DNA from: Psychrobium sp. MM17-31
Lineage (GTDB): Bacteria; Pseudomonadota; Gammaproteobacteria; Enterobacterales; Psychrobiaceae
DNA: 64,000 bases
Reading direction: 5' to 3'
Assembly (NCBI RefSeq): GCF_022347785.1
Contig: NZ_JAKRGA010000007.1
Span: 1-64,000, forward strand
Numbering within the stretch: the stretch's first letter is position 1; the number at the start of each line of letters is the position of its first letter. Made by a program: the position numbers and the translations under genes. This document shows positions 27,081 through 36,746 of this stretch, piece after piece. The notes below the pieces were generated by a model. That model did no database searches. It saw only the letters and a program-made list of their open reading frames with translations, and had not been told where the DNA came from.

Positions 27081-27593
27081 TTACTCATAATGCCTTTCGT
27101 TCGGTATTGCCGCGACAACACATTCGGTAGTTTTCTTTAAATAATCTTCTTGTGAGATATACGTCCAATAAGCATCACCAAAGAGTTTAAACAAAAACCT
27201 ATTATCGACAAATTTCGCATAGCGGGTTGTTATTTTGGTCACTGTTTCTTCATCAGTATAACTGGTGTGTTTACCAATGGATTTAAGCATCAGTAAAGAG
27301 GACTGGCACAACTTCGCTTCTTTAGGTTCGTCGCGGCTTTGCCAATCAATTTTTAGATCTGGCACAGTTAGCTGATAGGCAAAGCTGTAGCTAGAACCAT
27401 AATCATGACCGCTCAAAATACCTTTGTTAGAGATATATTTATTAACATGCGTAACTTTGGCTGGAGTATTACCAATCTTGAACTCGGTTGCGGTGCTGTC
27501 ATGTTCAACTTGCTGAGTGCAAGCAGTAACCAAAAGGCAGCCAAGCAAGGGCACAGGTAGGGCTAGATGATTATGGAAGTATTTTTTATTCAT
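27081..27593 (-). CDS. Small lipoprotein of unknown function
   Basis: The 170-residue product has a lipoprotein signal peptide, lipobox LVTAC (Cys25), after a short charged start. The mature part contains two further cysteines (CQSS and TECV) and no recognised domain. The ATG lies directly in the T-rich tail of the rsd terminator, with no SD site, so it may be translated poorly or depend on readthrough from rsd. Confidence 0.65.
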   Translation of the reverse strand: MNKKYFHNHLALPVPLLGCLLVTACTQQVEHDSTATEFKIGNTPAKVTHVNKYISNKGILSGHDYGSSYSFAYQLTVPDLKIDWQSRDEPKEAKLCQSSLLMLKSIGKHTSYTDEETVTKITTRYAKFVDNRFLFKLFGDAYWTYISQEDYLKKTTECVVAAIPNERHYE

Positions 27594-27596
27594 GAA

Positions 27597-27622
27597 TAAA
27601 AAAAGCCGCTGAATGAGCGGCT
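27597..27622 (-). terminator. Terminator of rsd
   Basis: On the minus strand AGCCGCT / AGCGGCT forms a seven-base stem with a five-base loop followed by TTTTTTT, just after the rsd stop codon. The next gene starts four bases beyond. Confidence 0.85.
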
Positions 27623-27633
27623 CTATCGTGGAA

Positions 27634-28107
27634 TTAAGAAACAGTCGAACTGTGTTTTTCGTGCAGATTAGATAAGAGTTGATCTTCTAACTCGAAGCGC
27701 TGTTCTAATCCTTCAATCAATGTTGATAGGTGGGCATCAAAGCGGTCGAATGTGTGTTCGTTTTCGGCGTACTTGTCAGTAAACTCAAGTGCCATTTCAG
27801 TGGAGACACTAATTTGAGGAATTAACTCATCGATGTGTAGAATGCTACTCTCACCGTGCACTTCACAGGCGGAAACCACTTCGCGATAGACTTCGAAATG
27901 TCCTGTTGATACATAGTCTACTAATCGGGTGCAAAACTCGCTGATGTCTTCATCCTTGGGCAGCTGGTGGGCGTTTTCCTCATACGGAGGAATGCCGGCA
28001 ATTTGGCAGTAGGTAACAATTAGCTCTTGGCGCTTGGTGAGCCAAGTATCAATTAAAAGATTAGAACCGCCCCATTGTTGACGTGCTTGTTTTACTTTTT
28101 CTAACAT
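27634..28107 (-). CDS. rsd: Anti-sigma-70 factor Rsd/AlgQ family
   Basis: The 157-residue helical protein follows the Rsd/AlgQ pattern: GGSNLLIDTWLTKRQELIV near the start, FCTRLVDYVSTGHFEVY in the middle, and a helical C-terminus. In E. coli Rsd binds region 4 of sigma-70 in stationary phase and frees RNA polymerase for other sigma factors. The position next to divergent nudC and nearby hemE matches the conserved enterobacterial order rsd-nudC-hemE, which supports the name. Confidence 0.92.
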   Translation of the reverse strand: MLEKVKQARQQWGGSNLLIDTWLTKRQELIVTYCQIAGIPPYEENAHQLPKDEDISEFCTRLVDYVSTGHFEVYREVVSACEVHGESSILHIDELIPQISVSTEMALEFTDKYAENEHTFDRFDAHLSTLIEGLEQRFELEDQLLSNLHEKHSSTVS

Positions 28108-28223
28108 GAAACGTCTCCTGTGTGATTTCCTTAAGTATTAAAGTTAAGATATGCAGCTTGTGAAAGCAATCATTATCCGCGCATTTTTTATGTTGTGTTG
28201 AATCGAGTTATCAAAAGAGAACT

Positions 28224-29018
28224 ATGAAAAAAATTAAACGTTTAAATCCGTCGCGACCAGCCTTGTGGTTCTTTTGTTTTCAGGAGACGTTTTGGGTATT
28301 AGACAGCGGTCAATTGCCGCGTCAAACCTTGGAGTCACTTGCTCTCGATTTTGATCAATCGGCGCCCAAATTCTTAATGGGTTATCACCAATCTCTGCCG
28401 TGCATCTTAGTGGATTTACAACATCAAACTATTGATTTACCGCAAGGACAGTGGCTTGGACTGCGAGAATTAATGTTGGATGCTAGCGAAGAGCTCGCCT
28501 TAATGGCAGGACGAGCATGGCAAGTGGCTAATTTTGTACGCACTCATCAGTTTTGCGGCCAATGTGGGAACCGCATGTTGTCTATTAATTGGGAAGTGGC
28601 TGCGCAATGCCGCGATTGTGGCCATCGCGCCTATCCGCGGATTTCGCCGGCGGTGATTATGGCGGTGGTTAAAGATGACAAGGTTTTGCTAGCGAAAAAC
28701 AAACGCAATCGCGGTCAGGTTTATTCGGTATTGGCTGGATTTGTCGAAGTGGGAGAAACGCTAGAGCAAACAGTTGTGCGCGAGGTTAAAGAAGAAACCA
28801 ATATTACGGTGAAAAACGTGCGTTATTTTGGCTCTCAGCCGTGGCCATTTCCTCATAATATGATGATCGGTTACATCGCCGATTATGACAGTGGTGAGAT
28901 AAAAATCGACGAGCACGAGCTAATGGCCGCCGATTGGTTTAGCAAAGATGAGTTACCGGAAATCCCCGGCACTCATACTATTGCAAGGCAATTGATTGAC
29001 GCTGTACTGAATCGATAA
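28224..29018 (+). CDS. nudC: NAD(H)/NAD-capped-RNA pyrophosphatase NudC
   Basis: The 264-residue protein has a zinc ribbon (Cys111, Cys114, Cys129, Cys132), a Nudix box (GFVEVGETLEQTVVREVKEE, residues 172 on) and the NudC signature SQPWPFPHNMM. The enzyme cleaves NADH to NMNH and AMP and removes NAD caps from RNA. It is divergent from rsd as in enterobacteria. Confidence 0.97.
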   Translation: MKKIKRLNPSRPALWFFCFQETFWVLDSGQLPRQTLESLALDFDQSAPKFLMGYHQSLPCILVDLQHQTIDLPQGQWLGLRELMLDASEELALMAGRAWQVANFVRTHQFCGQCGNRMLSINWEVAAQCRDCGHRAYPRISPAVIMAVVKDDKVLLAKNKRNRGQVYSVLAGFVEVGETLEQTVVREVKEETNITVKNVRYFGSQPWPFPHNMMIGYIADYDSGEIKIDEHELMAADWFSKDELPEIPGTHTIARQLIDAVLNR

Positions 29019-29030
29019 GGCGATTAGTCC

Positions 29031-30233
29031 TCAGTCGATTAAGCGAATTAGTCCATCTTCGGCAAAGTAGCCCATCGCATAATCTTCTATTCGCAGTGCT
29101 TCATGAGCCTGAGGTGAGTCAGTGGTGTATACAGAAAAGGGTTGGCGATATGTTTTGATTAAACCATGCACAGGAGCTGTAAGGTTTTCTAAGGCTGAAT
29201 GAATACATTGTTTATCATTTTTTCGATCGCCAGTGATATAACATTGATTCACTGCTTGTAGAAATAGTTTTGTTAAGTCATAAGCGTGTATAAAGCCAGT
29301 TTGTGATGGAATATCACTAATGTTCTTAATCTCGGGATTTGCTTGTTGAATACGGGTCATCAATGATTTTACCCGCTGCTTGTGTTGTGGTTGATACATT
29401 GAGAATTTAGTTTGGATAAAAGTAAGATCAAGCTTCTTACGTTGACTATGTGGCACCTGATTCGTGAAATTTCCGCCTGTAATGCCCCAATGGCTGCGAA
29501 TTGGAAGGCGCTGAGTTGGTGGCAAATTTGCCATGGCTTTAGCTATCGTAACTCCTTCGGGAGTGTTTGCCACAAGAAATATAGAGTCGTGCCCATTACT
29601 TTTTATTTTCTTAAGAATGCGAGTCGCTTGAGGTAAGGTCAGGTTCAAATTAAACCATGATGTTTGTGGTTTTATGTTGTACTTAGACAGCGCAGCAGTC
29701 ATCGTTTTTTGATTCGAACGTCCCCACAATGTCCGCTCTAGTAATAAATGTGGCTTCTTAAACCCTTCATTTGTAGATGAATCACTAATAAAAGTCCCCG
29801 CGTTTGTATCATCAATTGAAAGACGAAATATCCAGTTATCACTTGTTTCAGGCCGTGTGATTGGGCCGGCAGCCGCCCAAGGATCCAAGGTAAGTATTTT
29901 AGACTGATTTATGAGGTGTTTTGCTTTTAATACTGGTACCGAATGTAGGCCAGTAAATACTGCTAGGACAGAAGGTGTTTTATTATACTCCAGCATATTC
30001 AGGTGGCTAAGGCGAGCGACTCCTTTGTGGTCTTTGTGCTCAACTTCAAAGCTAATATTCTGTCGTAAGTTCGCATCTACTAATGCTGTTTTAATTCCTT
30101 GACTTATCGCTTGGCTGGATTGTGGCGTATTTGAAAAATCTGCATCTACATAAAGCTTGTAATTTATATTATTAGCTACTGCCTGATTACTTAAATAAAT
30201 AAAACCACACAACAAACTAACAACTTTTAACAT
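29031..30233 (-). CDS. Periplasmic substrate-binding protein (Peripla_BP_6-like)
   Basis: The 400-residue product has a signal peptide (MLKVVSLLCGFIYLSNQAVA) and the layout of Leu/Ile/Val-type type I periplasmic binding proteins: AISQGIKTAL, a VLAVFTGLHSVPVLKAKHLI block and LLLERTLWGRSNQKTM. No permease or ATPase gene is adjacent, so it may serve a separate transporter or act as a sensor. AAGGA before ATG 30233 supports this start. The gene splits the usual nudC-hemE neighbourhood and points the opposite way, suggesting a later insertion. It is AT-rich relative to hemE. Confidence 0.78.
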   Translation of the reverse strand: MLKVVSLLCGFIYLSNQAVANNINYKLYVDADFSNTPQSSQAISQGIKTALVDANLRQNISFEVEHKDHKGVARLSHLNMLEYNKTPSVLAVFTGLHSVPVLKAKHLINQSKILTLDPWAAAGPITRPETSDNWIFRLSIDDTNAGTFISDSSTNEGFKKPHLLLERTLWGRSNQKTMTAALSKYNIKPQTSWFNLNLTLPQATRILKKIKSNGHDSIFLVANTPEGVTIAKAMANLPPTQRLPIRSHWGITGGNFTNQVPHSQRKKLDLTFIQTKFSMYQPQHKQRVKSLMTRIQQANPEIKNISDIPSQTGFIHAYDLTKLFLQAVNQCYITGDRKNDKQCIHSALENLTAPVHGLIKTYRQPFSVYTTDSPQAHEALRIEDYAMGYFAEDGLIRLID

Positions 30234-30436
30234 GCTTTCATCCTTTATTTGCACAGATTAATGGTTAAGTTAATTATTTTGATTAAATTATTATTAAACT
30301 ACCATGTTCCTTTTGTAGAATAAATATCAGATTGTTTTCATTGCTGTTGAGCACAAATCATTTGATCTAGGTTAGTTTTTTAGCCTAAGTCGGTGATACA
30401 ATAGCGCGCAATTTTATTATCGAAGGGCTAGTGTTA

Positions 30437-31504
30437 ATGGCTGAGTTAAAGAATGATCGTTATTTACGTGCGTTGTTAAAGCAACCGGTTGATCAAACTC
30501 CAGTATGGATGATGCGTCAAGCAGGGCGCTATTTACCAGAATATCGCGAATTACGTGCGAAGGCTGGTGATTTTATGTCGCTGTGTCGCGATGCTGATTT
30601 CGCGTGTGAAGTAACACTGCAACCATTGCGTCGTTATGACTTAGATGCGGCAATTCTATTCTCAGATATTTTAACTATTCCTGATGCGATGGGCTTAGGC
30701 TTGCGTTTTGAAACAGGTGAAGGTCCGGTATTTGACCGTCCTATCACGTGTTTACGCGACGTAGAAAAGATCGGTATTCCTGATCCAGAAGACGAGCTAG
30801 GTTATGTAATGAATGCTGTTCGCACTATCCGCAAAGGCTTAAATGGCGATGTTCCATTAATCGGTTTTTCTGGTAGCCCGTGGACACTAGCGACTTACAT
30901 GGTTGAAGGCGGCACGTCTAAAGCGTTTACTAAGATCAAGAAGATGGCGTTTGCTGAGCCACAAACATTGCACTTGCTATTAGACAAGTTAGCTGATTCA
31001 GTAATCTCATACCTAAACGCGCAAGTTGCAGCAGGTGCGCAATCACTAATGATTTTCGACACGTGGGGCGGTATCTTATCACCACGCGACTACCGTGAAT
31101 TCTCATTGCGTTACATGGCAAAAATCGTTGATGGTTTGACTCGTGAAAACGAAGGCCGTCGCGTTCCTGTGACACTGTTTACTAAAAATGGCGGTCAGTG
31201 GATTGAAGAAATCGCTGCAACAGGCTGTGATGCTGTAGGTTTAGATTGGACTATCGATATCAGCGACGCTAAAGCGCGCGTTGGCGATAAAGTTGCACTA
31301 CAAGGCAATATGGATCCATCAATGCTTTACGCTTCTCCAGAGCGTATTCAACAAGAAGTTCAGCACATTCTCGAGCAATACGGTCACGATAATACTGGTC
31401 ACGTATTCAACCTAGGCCACGGTATTCACTTAGATGTGCCACCAGAGAATGCTGGTACCTTTATTAAAGCAGTGAACGAGTTATCGCGTCCGTTCCACAA
31501 GTAA
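30437..31504 (+). CDS. hemE: Uroporphyrinogen decarboxylase
   Basis: The 355-residue product carries the family signatures: [19 protein letters not shown] near the start and [18 protein letters not shown] in the middle, plus [15 protein letters not shown] close to the C-terminus. It converts uroporphyrinogen III to coproporphyrinogen III in haem synthesis, in the cytoplasm. AGGG lies nine bases before ATG 30437; the GTG two codons earlier is too close to it. Confidence 0.98.
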   Translation: MAELKNDRYLRALLKQPVDQTPVWMMRQAGRYLPEYRELRAKAGDFMSLCRDADFACEVTLQPLRRYDLDAAILFSDILTIPDAMGLGLRFETGEGPVFDRPITCLRDVEKIGIPDPEDELGYVMNAVRTIRKGLNGDVPLIGFSGSPWTLATYMVEGGTSKAFTKIKKMAFAEPQTLHLLLDKLADSVISYLNAQVAAGAQSLMIFDTWGGILSPRDYREFSLRYMAKIVDGLTRENEGRRVPVTLFTKNGGQWIEEIAATGCDAVGLDWTIDISDAKARVGDKVALQGNMDPSMLYASPERIQQEVQHILEQYGHDNTGHVFNLGHGIHLDVPPENAGTFIKAVNELSRPFHK

Positions 31505-31551
31505 TTAAGTAAATATAGTGACCCTAAACTAATTGGTCATTGATTTGTCAT

Positions 31552-31584
31552 AAAAGCCGTTTATCTTTGATAAACGGCTTTTTT
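31552..31584 (+). terminator. Terminator after hemE
   Basis: The perfect 14-base stem AAAAGCCGTTTATC / GATAAACGGCTTTT has a TTT loop and a T tail, about 48 bases after the stop codon. Confidence 0.92.
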
Positions 31585-31664
31585 ACGTTCAGGACGAACC
31601 GTATGCCGCGAAACCATGGATGGTTGGGAGCGGCGACGAATTGTTAAAAGGGGAAAGACTTTTT

Positions 31665-32312
31665 ATGAAACTGGTTATTGGCAATAAAAATTATTCGACC
31701 TGGTCGATGCGACCTTGGCTATTAATGACCCACTTTAATGTTAATTTTACCGAGCAATTGGAATCATTAACGCCTGATGGGCTATCTGAGCGTTTGGCGC
31801 AGTATTCCGACAGTAAAAAAGTGCCAGTACTGGTAAATAAAGAGCTTAATGTGTGGGACTCATTAGCGATTTGTGAATACGTTAATGAAACCTGTCTCGC
31901 AGGGCGTGGTTGGCCAAAAGATCCGGCACAGCGAGCTGTTGCTCGCAGTGTTAGCGCACAAATGCACAGTGGCTTTGGTGCTATTCGTAATGAGATGCCA
32001 ATGAATATTCGCGCTAAGCGTCGCGTTGAGTTGTCGCCTGAGGCCAAATCCGAAATCAATCAAATGCAACTGCTATGGCATCGCTTATTACAAAATAGCG
32101 GCGGGCCGTGGTTGTTCGGTGACTTTTCAATTGCCGATTGTATGTATATTCCGGTGATAATGCGGTTTGAAACTTATGGCATTTCATTGCTGCCTTCTAA
32201 TGCTCAGTATCGCGATACTGTAATGAATAATGAAGCTGTTAAACAGTGGGTTGAAGCAGCGTTATTAGAAACAGAAATCGTGGAAGTTGATGAGGCAGGG
32301 GAAGAGCGCTAA
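31665..32312 (+). CDS. Glutathione S-transferase family protein
   Basis: The 215-residue product has a thioredoxin-fold N-terminus (MKLVIGNKNYSTWSMRPWL, then KKVPVLVNKELNVWDSLAI, with the Asp-Ser pair that binds the glutathione gamma-glutamyl group) and a helical C-terminus with SIADCMYIPVIMR. It probably conjugates or reduces substrates with glutathione; the substrate is unknown. AAAGGGGAAAG precedes ATG 31665. The stop codon is the loop of a GAAGAGCGC/GCGCTCTTC inverted repeat, which may be a weak terminator although it lacks a T run. Confidence 0.9.
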   Translation: MKLVIGNKNYSTWSMRPWLLMTHFNVNFTEQLESLTPDGLSERLAQYSDSKKVPVLVNKELNVWDSLAICEYVNETCLAGRGWPKDPAQRAVARSVSAQMHSGFGAIRNEMPMNIRAKRRVELSPEAKSEINQMQLLWHRLLQNSGGPWLFGDFSIADCMYIPVIMRFETYGISLLPSNAQYRDTVMNNEAVKQWVEAALLETEIVEVDEAGEER

Positions 32313-32346
32313 GCGCTCTTCTACAAAGTATTAAGAGTAGCAGTTA

Positions 32347-35139
32347 TTAATGATTTTGAGGCGCGGAGTGCTCGTGTAAGAAGCGACGCGCTTCGTCTTT
32401 AGTTAAGGGTTTACTAAAGTAATAGCCTTGAATTAATTCGGTGCCGTTTTGCTTGAAGAAGTCGAGCTGCGCTTCGGTTTCTACCCCTTCTGCAACAACT
32501 TTTAAATTGAGGCTGTGAGCCATTGATACTATCGCTTTAGCAATGGCGCTGCTATTTGGATTGTGTTCGATATCCCGCACGAAAGACTGATCCACTTTTA
32601 ACACATCTACTGGCAATTTCTGCAAGTAACTCAACGATGAATATCCAGTGCCAAAATCGTCGATAGACAGTGTAAAACCGAGGTTTTTTATGACATCGAG
32701 CATTAGGGTCATTTTCTCAGGATCGTCCATTACAATGCTTTCGGTAAGTTCTAACTCGATGAAATGGGATGCTATATCGAATTCATTTATTAACTTAGCA
32801 AGCTCTAACGGATAATCAGAGAGTTGGAATTCTCGTGCTGACACGTTAACCGCCATATGAACATTGGTATAGCCCATAGAATGCCAGTGAATGAGTTGAT
32901 TAGTCGCCGTGCGGAAGATGTATTGTCCCAATTCGCGGATGATTCCCACTTCTTCTGCCACCGGAATAAATTCATCCGGAGAGACTAGCCCCATGGTTGG
33001 ATGGTGCCAACGTACCAAGGCTTCAAAACCGTAAACAGCTTCGGTGTCAGCCTGTATTTTGGGCTGATAAAGTACTTCTATTTCTTTGCGCTTGATAGCT
33101 TCGCGCAGTTCCACTTCTACAAGGTTGCGGCGCTCAGCTAGTTCATTCATTGAGCTGCTAAAGAAATGGAAGTTGTTACGGCCATTGGTTTTAGCGTAAT
33201 ACATTGCCGTATCGGCATTTTTAAGCAAGGTGTCGACATCGGTGCCGTCGCTTGGATAAATGGCAATACCGATGCTGGTACCGATATTGGTCAACTGATC
33301 TTGGAGTTTGAAGTCGCGCTGAAAATCTTGCTGGATTTTGGTGGCGATAGTTTGCACCTGACTAACATCATTAATGTTATCTAAAATGATGGTGAATTCA
33401 TCACCAGATAAGCGAGACACAATGTCGGTTTGGCGAACATGGCTTTGCAAGCGTTTGGCTGCTTGAATCAGTAGCTCATCACCAGCATCGTGGCCTAAGG
33501 TATCGTTAACTAATTTAAATTTATCGAGATCGATAAATAGAATTGCCAAGGTTTGTTCGTGGCGCTGTGCGTTATTAATGGCATTGGCAAATGAGTTTTG
33601 GAACATGGCGCGATTGGCGAGCTTGGTCAGTGGATCGTAGTTGGCCATAAAGAACAGCTCGTCTTGCGTTTTTTTACGCTGGGTAATATCAGAAAACACG
33701 GCGACGACATAGTTGTAATCTTGCTCGTCAGAAGGCTTAACAGTATTGAGCGCTAGTTCTAGCACGTATTGAAAACCGTCTTTACGATGATCGGAGACTT
33801 CTCCTTGCCAGTGCCCACAGGTTTTTAGTTGCTCTTCGATGTGCTCTTTGCTCATCAGTTGGCTCAGCACTGGCAGTGGCTTGCCTTTCATCTCAAGCGC
33901 TGAATATTGGGTGATATCGGTAAAGGCCATATTCACCGCCACCACATTTAGGTGTGCATCTAAAATAGCGATAGCGTCGCTGGTGTTATCAAATACAGAA
34001 GCGTAGAGCCTAACTTGGGCTTGGGTTTCACGCTGTTTGGTGATGTCGAGCAGCGTGCCTGTTAAGCGCTGCGGTACTTGATTATCATTCCAGCGCGAAA
34101 TCTCGCCTGTCAGGCGTAGCCAAACCCAGTCAACGTCGGCGCTGGCGCGAAACTCAATGTTAAAGTGTTTTTGATTATTATTAATAAACGAGTTGCTGTA
34201 TTCCTTAAAGCGGGCTCTGTCTGCGGGATGTATTTTTTCGATGAGTTGACGCGGACTTAGCAACACATCTTCATCGCCCATCGCCAGTACAGCAGTACTG
34301 TGTTTATCGAGGAATATTTTTTGGGTGTTTAAATCGAGATCCCACAAACCTTCGCCTGCGCCTTTAAGAGCTAATGACAAGCGCTCTTTACTCTCATTAA
34401 GTGCATTTTGTGCACCTGAAATTGCACCAAGCATGCCGTTGATACTGCTTACTAGGGTATCAATTTCACGAATTTCACTGGTGGGAGCGCGTTTGCTGTA
34501 GTCTTTATCGCGACTAATCTGACGGGAAAAGTTGGCCAGTTTGTAAACGGGTTTAGTAAAGGATTTTACGATGTTAGATGACAAGACTGCACTTATTAGA
34601 ATCGCTAGTAACAGCAAAGCGCCGCCGATATAAATAAACTCAAACTGACGCATATGCAGCTCGTCAGTATCGGCAACAACATGTAAATAGCCAATCACAA
34701 AGTCGTTGACGACAATGTCTTTAAATATTTCTATTGCCGCATCATTAATGATCACTGCTGGCTGTTTGTTATCGCCTAAGTTGCTGATATCCCAATTGTT
34801 AACATAGGTGGCGATTTCATTGTGGTCGTTGTCTGATAAGCGGGCATAACGAATATTGGGATGGTATTTTAACGACTCTAACACCGTAATTGCCATTTGA
34901 TGATTGTCTTCGGCGAGCGCTATACCGGCGTTGTTAGAAACTGCCTGACTGATGGCGTCTATATCGTTGATGTAATCGGTTCTATGGGTGGTTTTGTCGT
35001 AAAAAACAAAACCAGCAAAGGTCAGTAGTAAAATGATAATACTGGTTAAAATCAGGGAAATGGTAAGTTTTCCACGCAGTGAACGCTTGGGCTGTGATTT
35101 CTCTTGTTGTTGACCCGAGTCGTTAGGGTGAGGTACCAA
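32347..35139 (-). CDS. Membrane PAS-GGDEF-EAL cyclic-di-GMP enzyme
   Basis: The 930-residue protein has a transmembrane helix (about 26-48), a periplasmic sensor region, a second helix (about 170-190), a HAMP-like linker, two PAS domains (about 250-370 and 380-490), a GGDEF domain with SGDEF near residue 578, and an EAL domain (EALVRWHHP near 704, LTESIVMDD, SIDDFGTGYSSLSYL, VDQSFVRDI, AEGVET). The EAL residues look complete, so phosphodiesterase activity is likely; the SGDEF variant may be cyclase-active or regulatory. The start is a TTG preceded by AAGGA with seven-base spacing; no ATG is close. Confidence 0.93.
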   Translation of the reverse strand: MVPHPNDSGQQQEKSQPKRSLRGKLTISLILTSIIILLLTFAGFVFYDKTTHRTDYINDIDAISQAVSNNAGIALAEDNHQMAITVLESLKYHPNIRYARLSDNDHNEIATYVNNWDISNLGDNKQPAVIINDAAIEIFKDIVVNDFVIGYLHVVADTDELHMRQFEFIYIGGALLLLAILISAVLSSNIVKSFTKPVYKLANFSRQISRDKDYSKRAPTSEIREIDTLVSSINGMLGAISGAQNALNESKERLSLALKGAGEGLWDLDLNTQKIFLDKHSTAVLAMGDEDVLLSPRQLIEKIHPADRARFKEYSNSFINNNQKHFNIEFRASADVDWVWLRLTGEISRWNDNQVPQRLTGTLLDITKQRETQAQVRLYASVFDNTSDAIAILDAHLNVVAVNMAFTDITQYSALEMKGKPLPVLSQLMSKEHIEEQLKTCGHWQGEVSDHRKDGFQYVLELALNTVKPSDEQDYNYVVAVFSDITQRKKTQDELFFMANYDPLTKLANRAMFQNSFANAINNAQRHEQTLAILFIDLDKFKLVNDTLGHDAGDELLIQAAKRLQSHVRQTDIVSRLSGDEFTIILDNINDVSQVQTIATKIQQDFQRDFKLQDQLTNIGTSIGIAIYPSDGTDVDTLLKNADTAMYYAKTNGRNNFHFFSSSMNELAERRNLVEVELREAIKRKEIEVLYQPKIQADTEAVYGFEALVRWHHPTMGLVSPDEFIPVAEEVGIIRELGQYIFRTATNQLIHWHSMGYTNVHMAVNVSAREFQLSDYPLELAKLINEFDIASHFIELELTESIVMDDPEKMTLMLDVIKNLGFTLSIDDFGTGYSSLSYLQKLPVDVLKVDQSFVRDIEHNPNSSAIAKAIVSMAHSLNLKVVAEGVETEAQLDFFKQNGTELIQGYYFSKPLTKDEARRFLHEHSAPQNH

Positions 35140-35357
35140 ATCGAATTCCTTTATCCGTGCTGCTCTGTTAGTTGCATGGCTATCTATGACTCATATTCGA
35201 TGAGCCTCGATTGCGGTGTTGGTATTGGGTAAATCAGGACAACTAACTATTCAAAATCTAACCTAATTTATACACGTTCTGTAGTGCATTCTCAATAGGT
35301 CATTGAGCTGGTTTGGGTGGTTTTTACTGTCGAAATCAATAGCTTTAGTGAGGGGAT

Positions 35358-35390
35358 AAAAAGCGCTTAACACAGAGATGTATTAAGCGC
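35358..35390 (-). terminator. Terminator of purHD
   Basis: On the minus strand GCGCTTAA and TTAAGCGC form a stem around a 12-base loop followed by TTTTT, shortly after the purD stop codon. Confidence 0.82.
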
Positions 35391-35400
35391 CTATTGGAAC

Positions 35401-36681
35401 CTATGCCTCTCGCTCAATCGCGCGGTGGGCGATATCGGTGCGATAGAAAACATCTTTCCATTCAATAGCTTTAGTTAGCTCATAAGCACTTTGTTGTGCT
35501 TCGGTTACGCTATTACCTAATGCTGTTGCACACAATACGCGGCCACCAGCAGTAACCACATTACCGTCAACCATCTTAGTACCAGCGTGGAATACCTTAG
35601 CGTTGTCGGTTGCATCGCTAATGCCAGTGATTACATCGCCTTTGTTGTAGCTAGCTGGATAGCCACCAGCTGCAAGGACAACACCTACCGCAGCGCGCTC
35701 GTCAAATTTTGCTTCAACTTGATCTAAGCGCTTGTCGAATGACGCTTGTACTAGTTCAACTAAATCAGACTGGAGGCGCATCATAATAGGTTGCGTTTCT
35801 GGATCGCCAAAGCGGCAGTTGTATTCAATGACCTTAGGTGTGCCATCGCTCATGATCATCAGGCCAGCGTAGAGAAAACCTGTGTAGGTATTGCCTTCGG
35901 CTTTCATACCATTAACCGTTGGGTAGATGACTTGCTCCATAATGCGATCGTGCAGTTCTGGTGTCACTACAGGCGCAGGAGAGTATGCACCCATGCCGCC
36001 AGTGTTAGGGCCCGTATCACCATTACCAACGCGCTTGTGATCTTGGCTAGTTGCCATAGGTAGCACATTGTTGCCATCAACCATCACGATAAACGACGCT
36101 TCTTCGCCATCGAGGAATTCTTCGATAACTACGCGGCTGCCTGCTTCACCAAAAGCATTGCCCGCGAGCATATCTTTGATAGCCTCTTCTGCTTCTTCTA
36201 ATGTCATGGCAACGATAACGCCTTTACCAGCCGCTAAACCGTCGGCTTTAATCACGATAGGCGCACCTTTTTCACGCACATAAGCAATGGCTGGATCGAT
36301 TTCAGTAAAGTTTTGATACCACGCCGTTGGAATGTCATGACGGGCTAAGAAGTCTTTAGTGAAGGCTTTAGAGCCTTCAAGTTGTGCTGCGCCTTCACGT
36401 GGACCGAAACAGTTTAAGCCTGCTTTTTCGAAAGCATCAACTACACCAATAACTAGCGGCGCTTCTGGACCAACAATGGTCATTTCAACGTTGTTGTCTT
36501 TGGCAAACGCAATAAGCTTGTCGATATCACAGACATCGATATCAACGTTAGTGATCTTATCTTCTAACGCACTACCTGCGTTACCCGGAGCCACAAAAAC
36601 CTGTGTTGCTTTATTAGATTGTGCCGCTTTCCACGCCAATGCGTGCTCACGGCCGCCACTACCAATAACTAAAATATTCAT
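35401..36681 (-). CDS. purD: Phosphoribosylamine-glycine ligase
   Basis: The 426-residue ATP-grasp enzyme shows [18 protein letters not shown] at the start, [29 protein letters not shown], and the family signature [14 protein letters not shown]. It makes glycinamide ribonucleotide in purine synthesis. The ATG at 36681 has AGGT six bases upstream. It follows purH by 65 bases in the same orientation, the standard purHD order. Confidence 0.98.
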   Translation of the reverse strand: MNILVIGSGGREHALAWKAAQSNKATQVFVAPGNAGSALEDKITNVDIDVCDIDKLIAFAKDNNVEMTIVGPEAPLVIGVVDAFEKAGLNCFGPREGAAQLEGSKAFTKDFLARHDIPTAWYQNFTEIDPAIAYVREKGAPIVIKADGLAAGKGVIVAMTLEEAEEAIKDMLAGNAFGEAGSRVVIEEFLDGEEASFIVMVDGNNVLPMATSQDHKRVGNGDTGPNTGGMGAYSPAPVVTPELHDRIMEQVIYPTVNGMKAEGNTYTGFLYAGLMIMSDGTPKVIEYNCRFGDPETQPIMMRLQSDLVELVQASFDKRLDQVEAKFDERAAVGVVLAAGGYPASYNKGDVITGISDATDNAKVFHAGTKMVDGNVVTAGGRVLCATALGNSVTEAQQSAYELTKAIEWKDVFYRTDIAHRAIEREA

Positions 36682-36746
36682 AAAGTTACCTAAATTTAAA
36701 TTCTTTCTAATGCTATTAAATGTTGGGTTTGTAACCAAACATTAAT

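Noticed and set aside
31665-32322. GAAGAGCGC/GCGCTCTTC repeat around the GST stop as a terminator
   Set aside because: No T run follows, so it is mentioned in the GST entry only.
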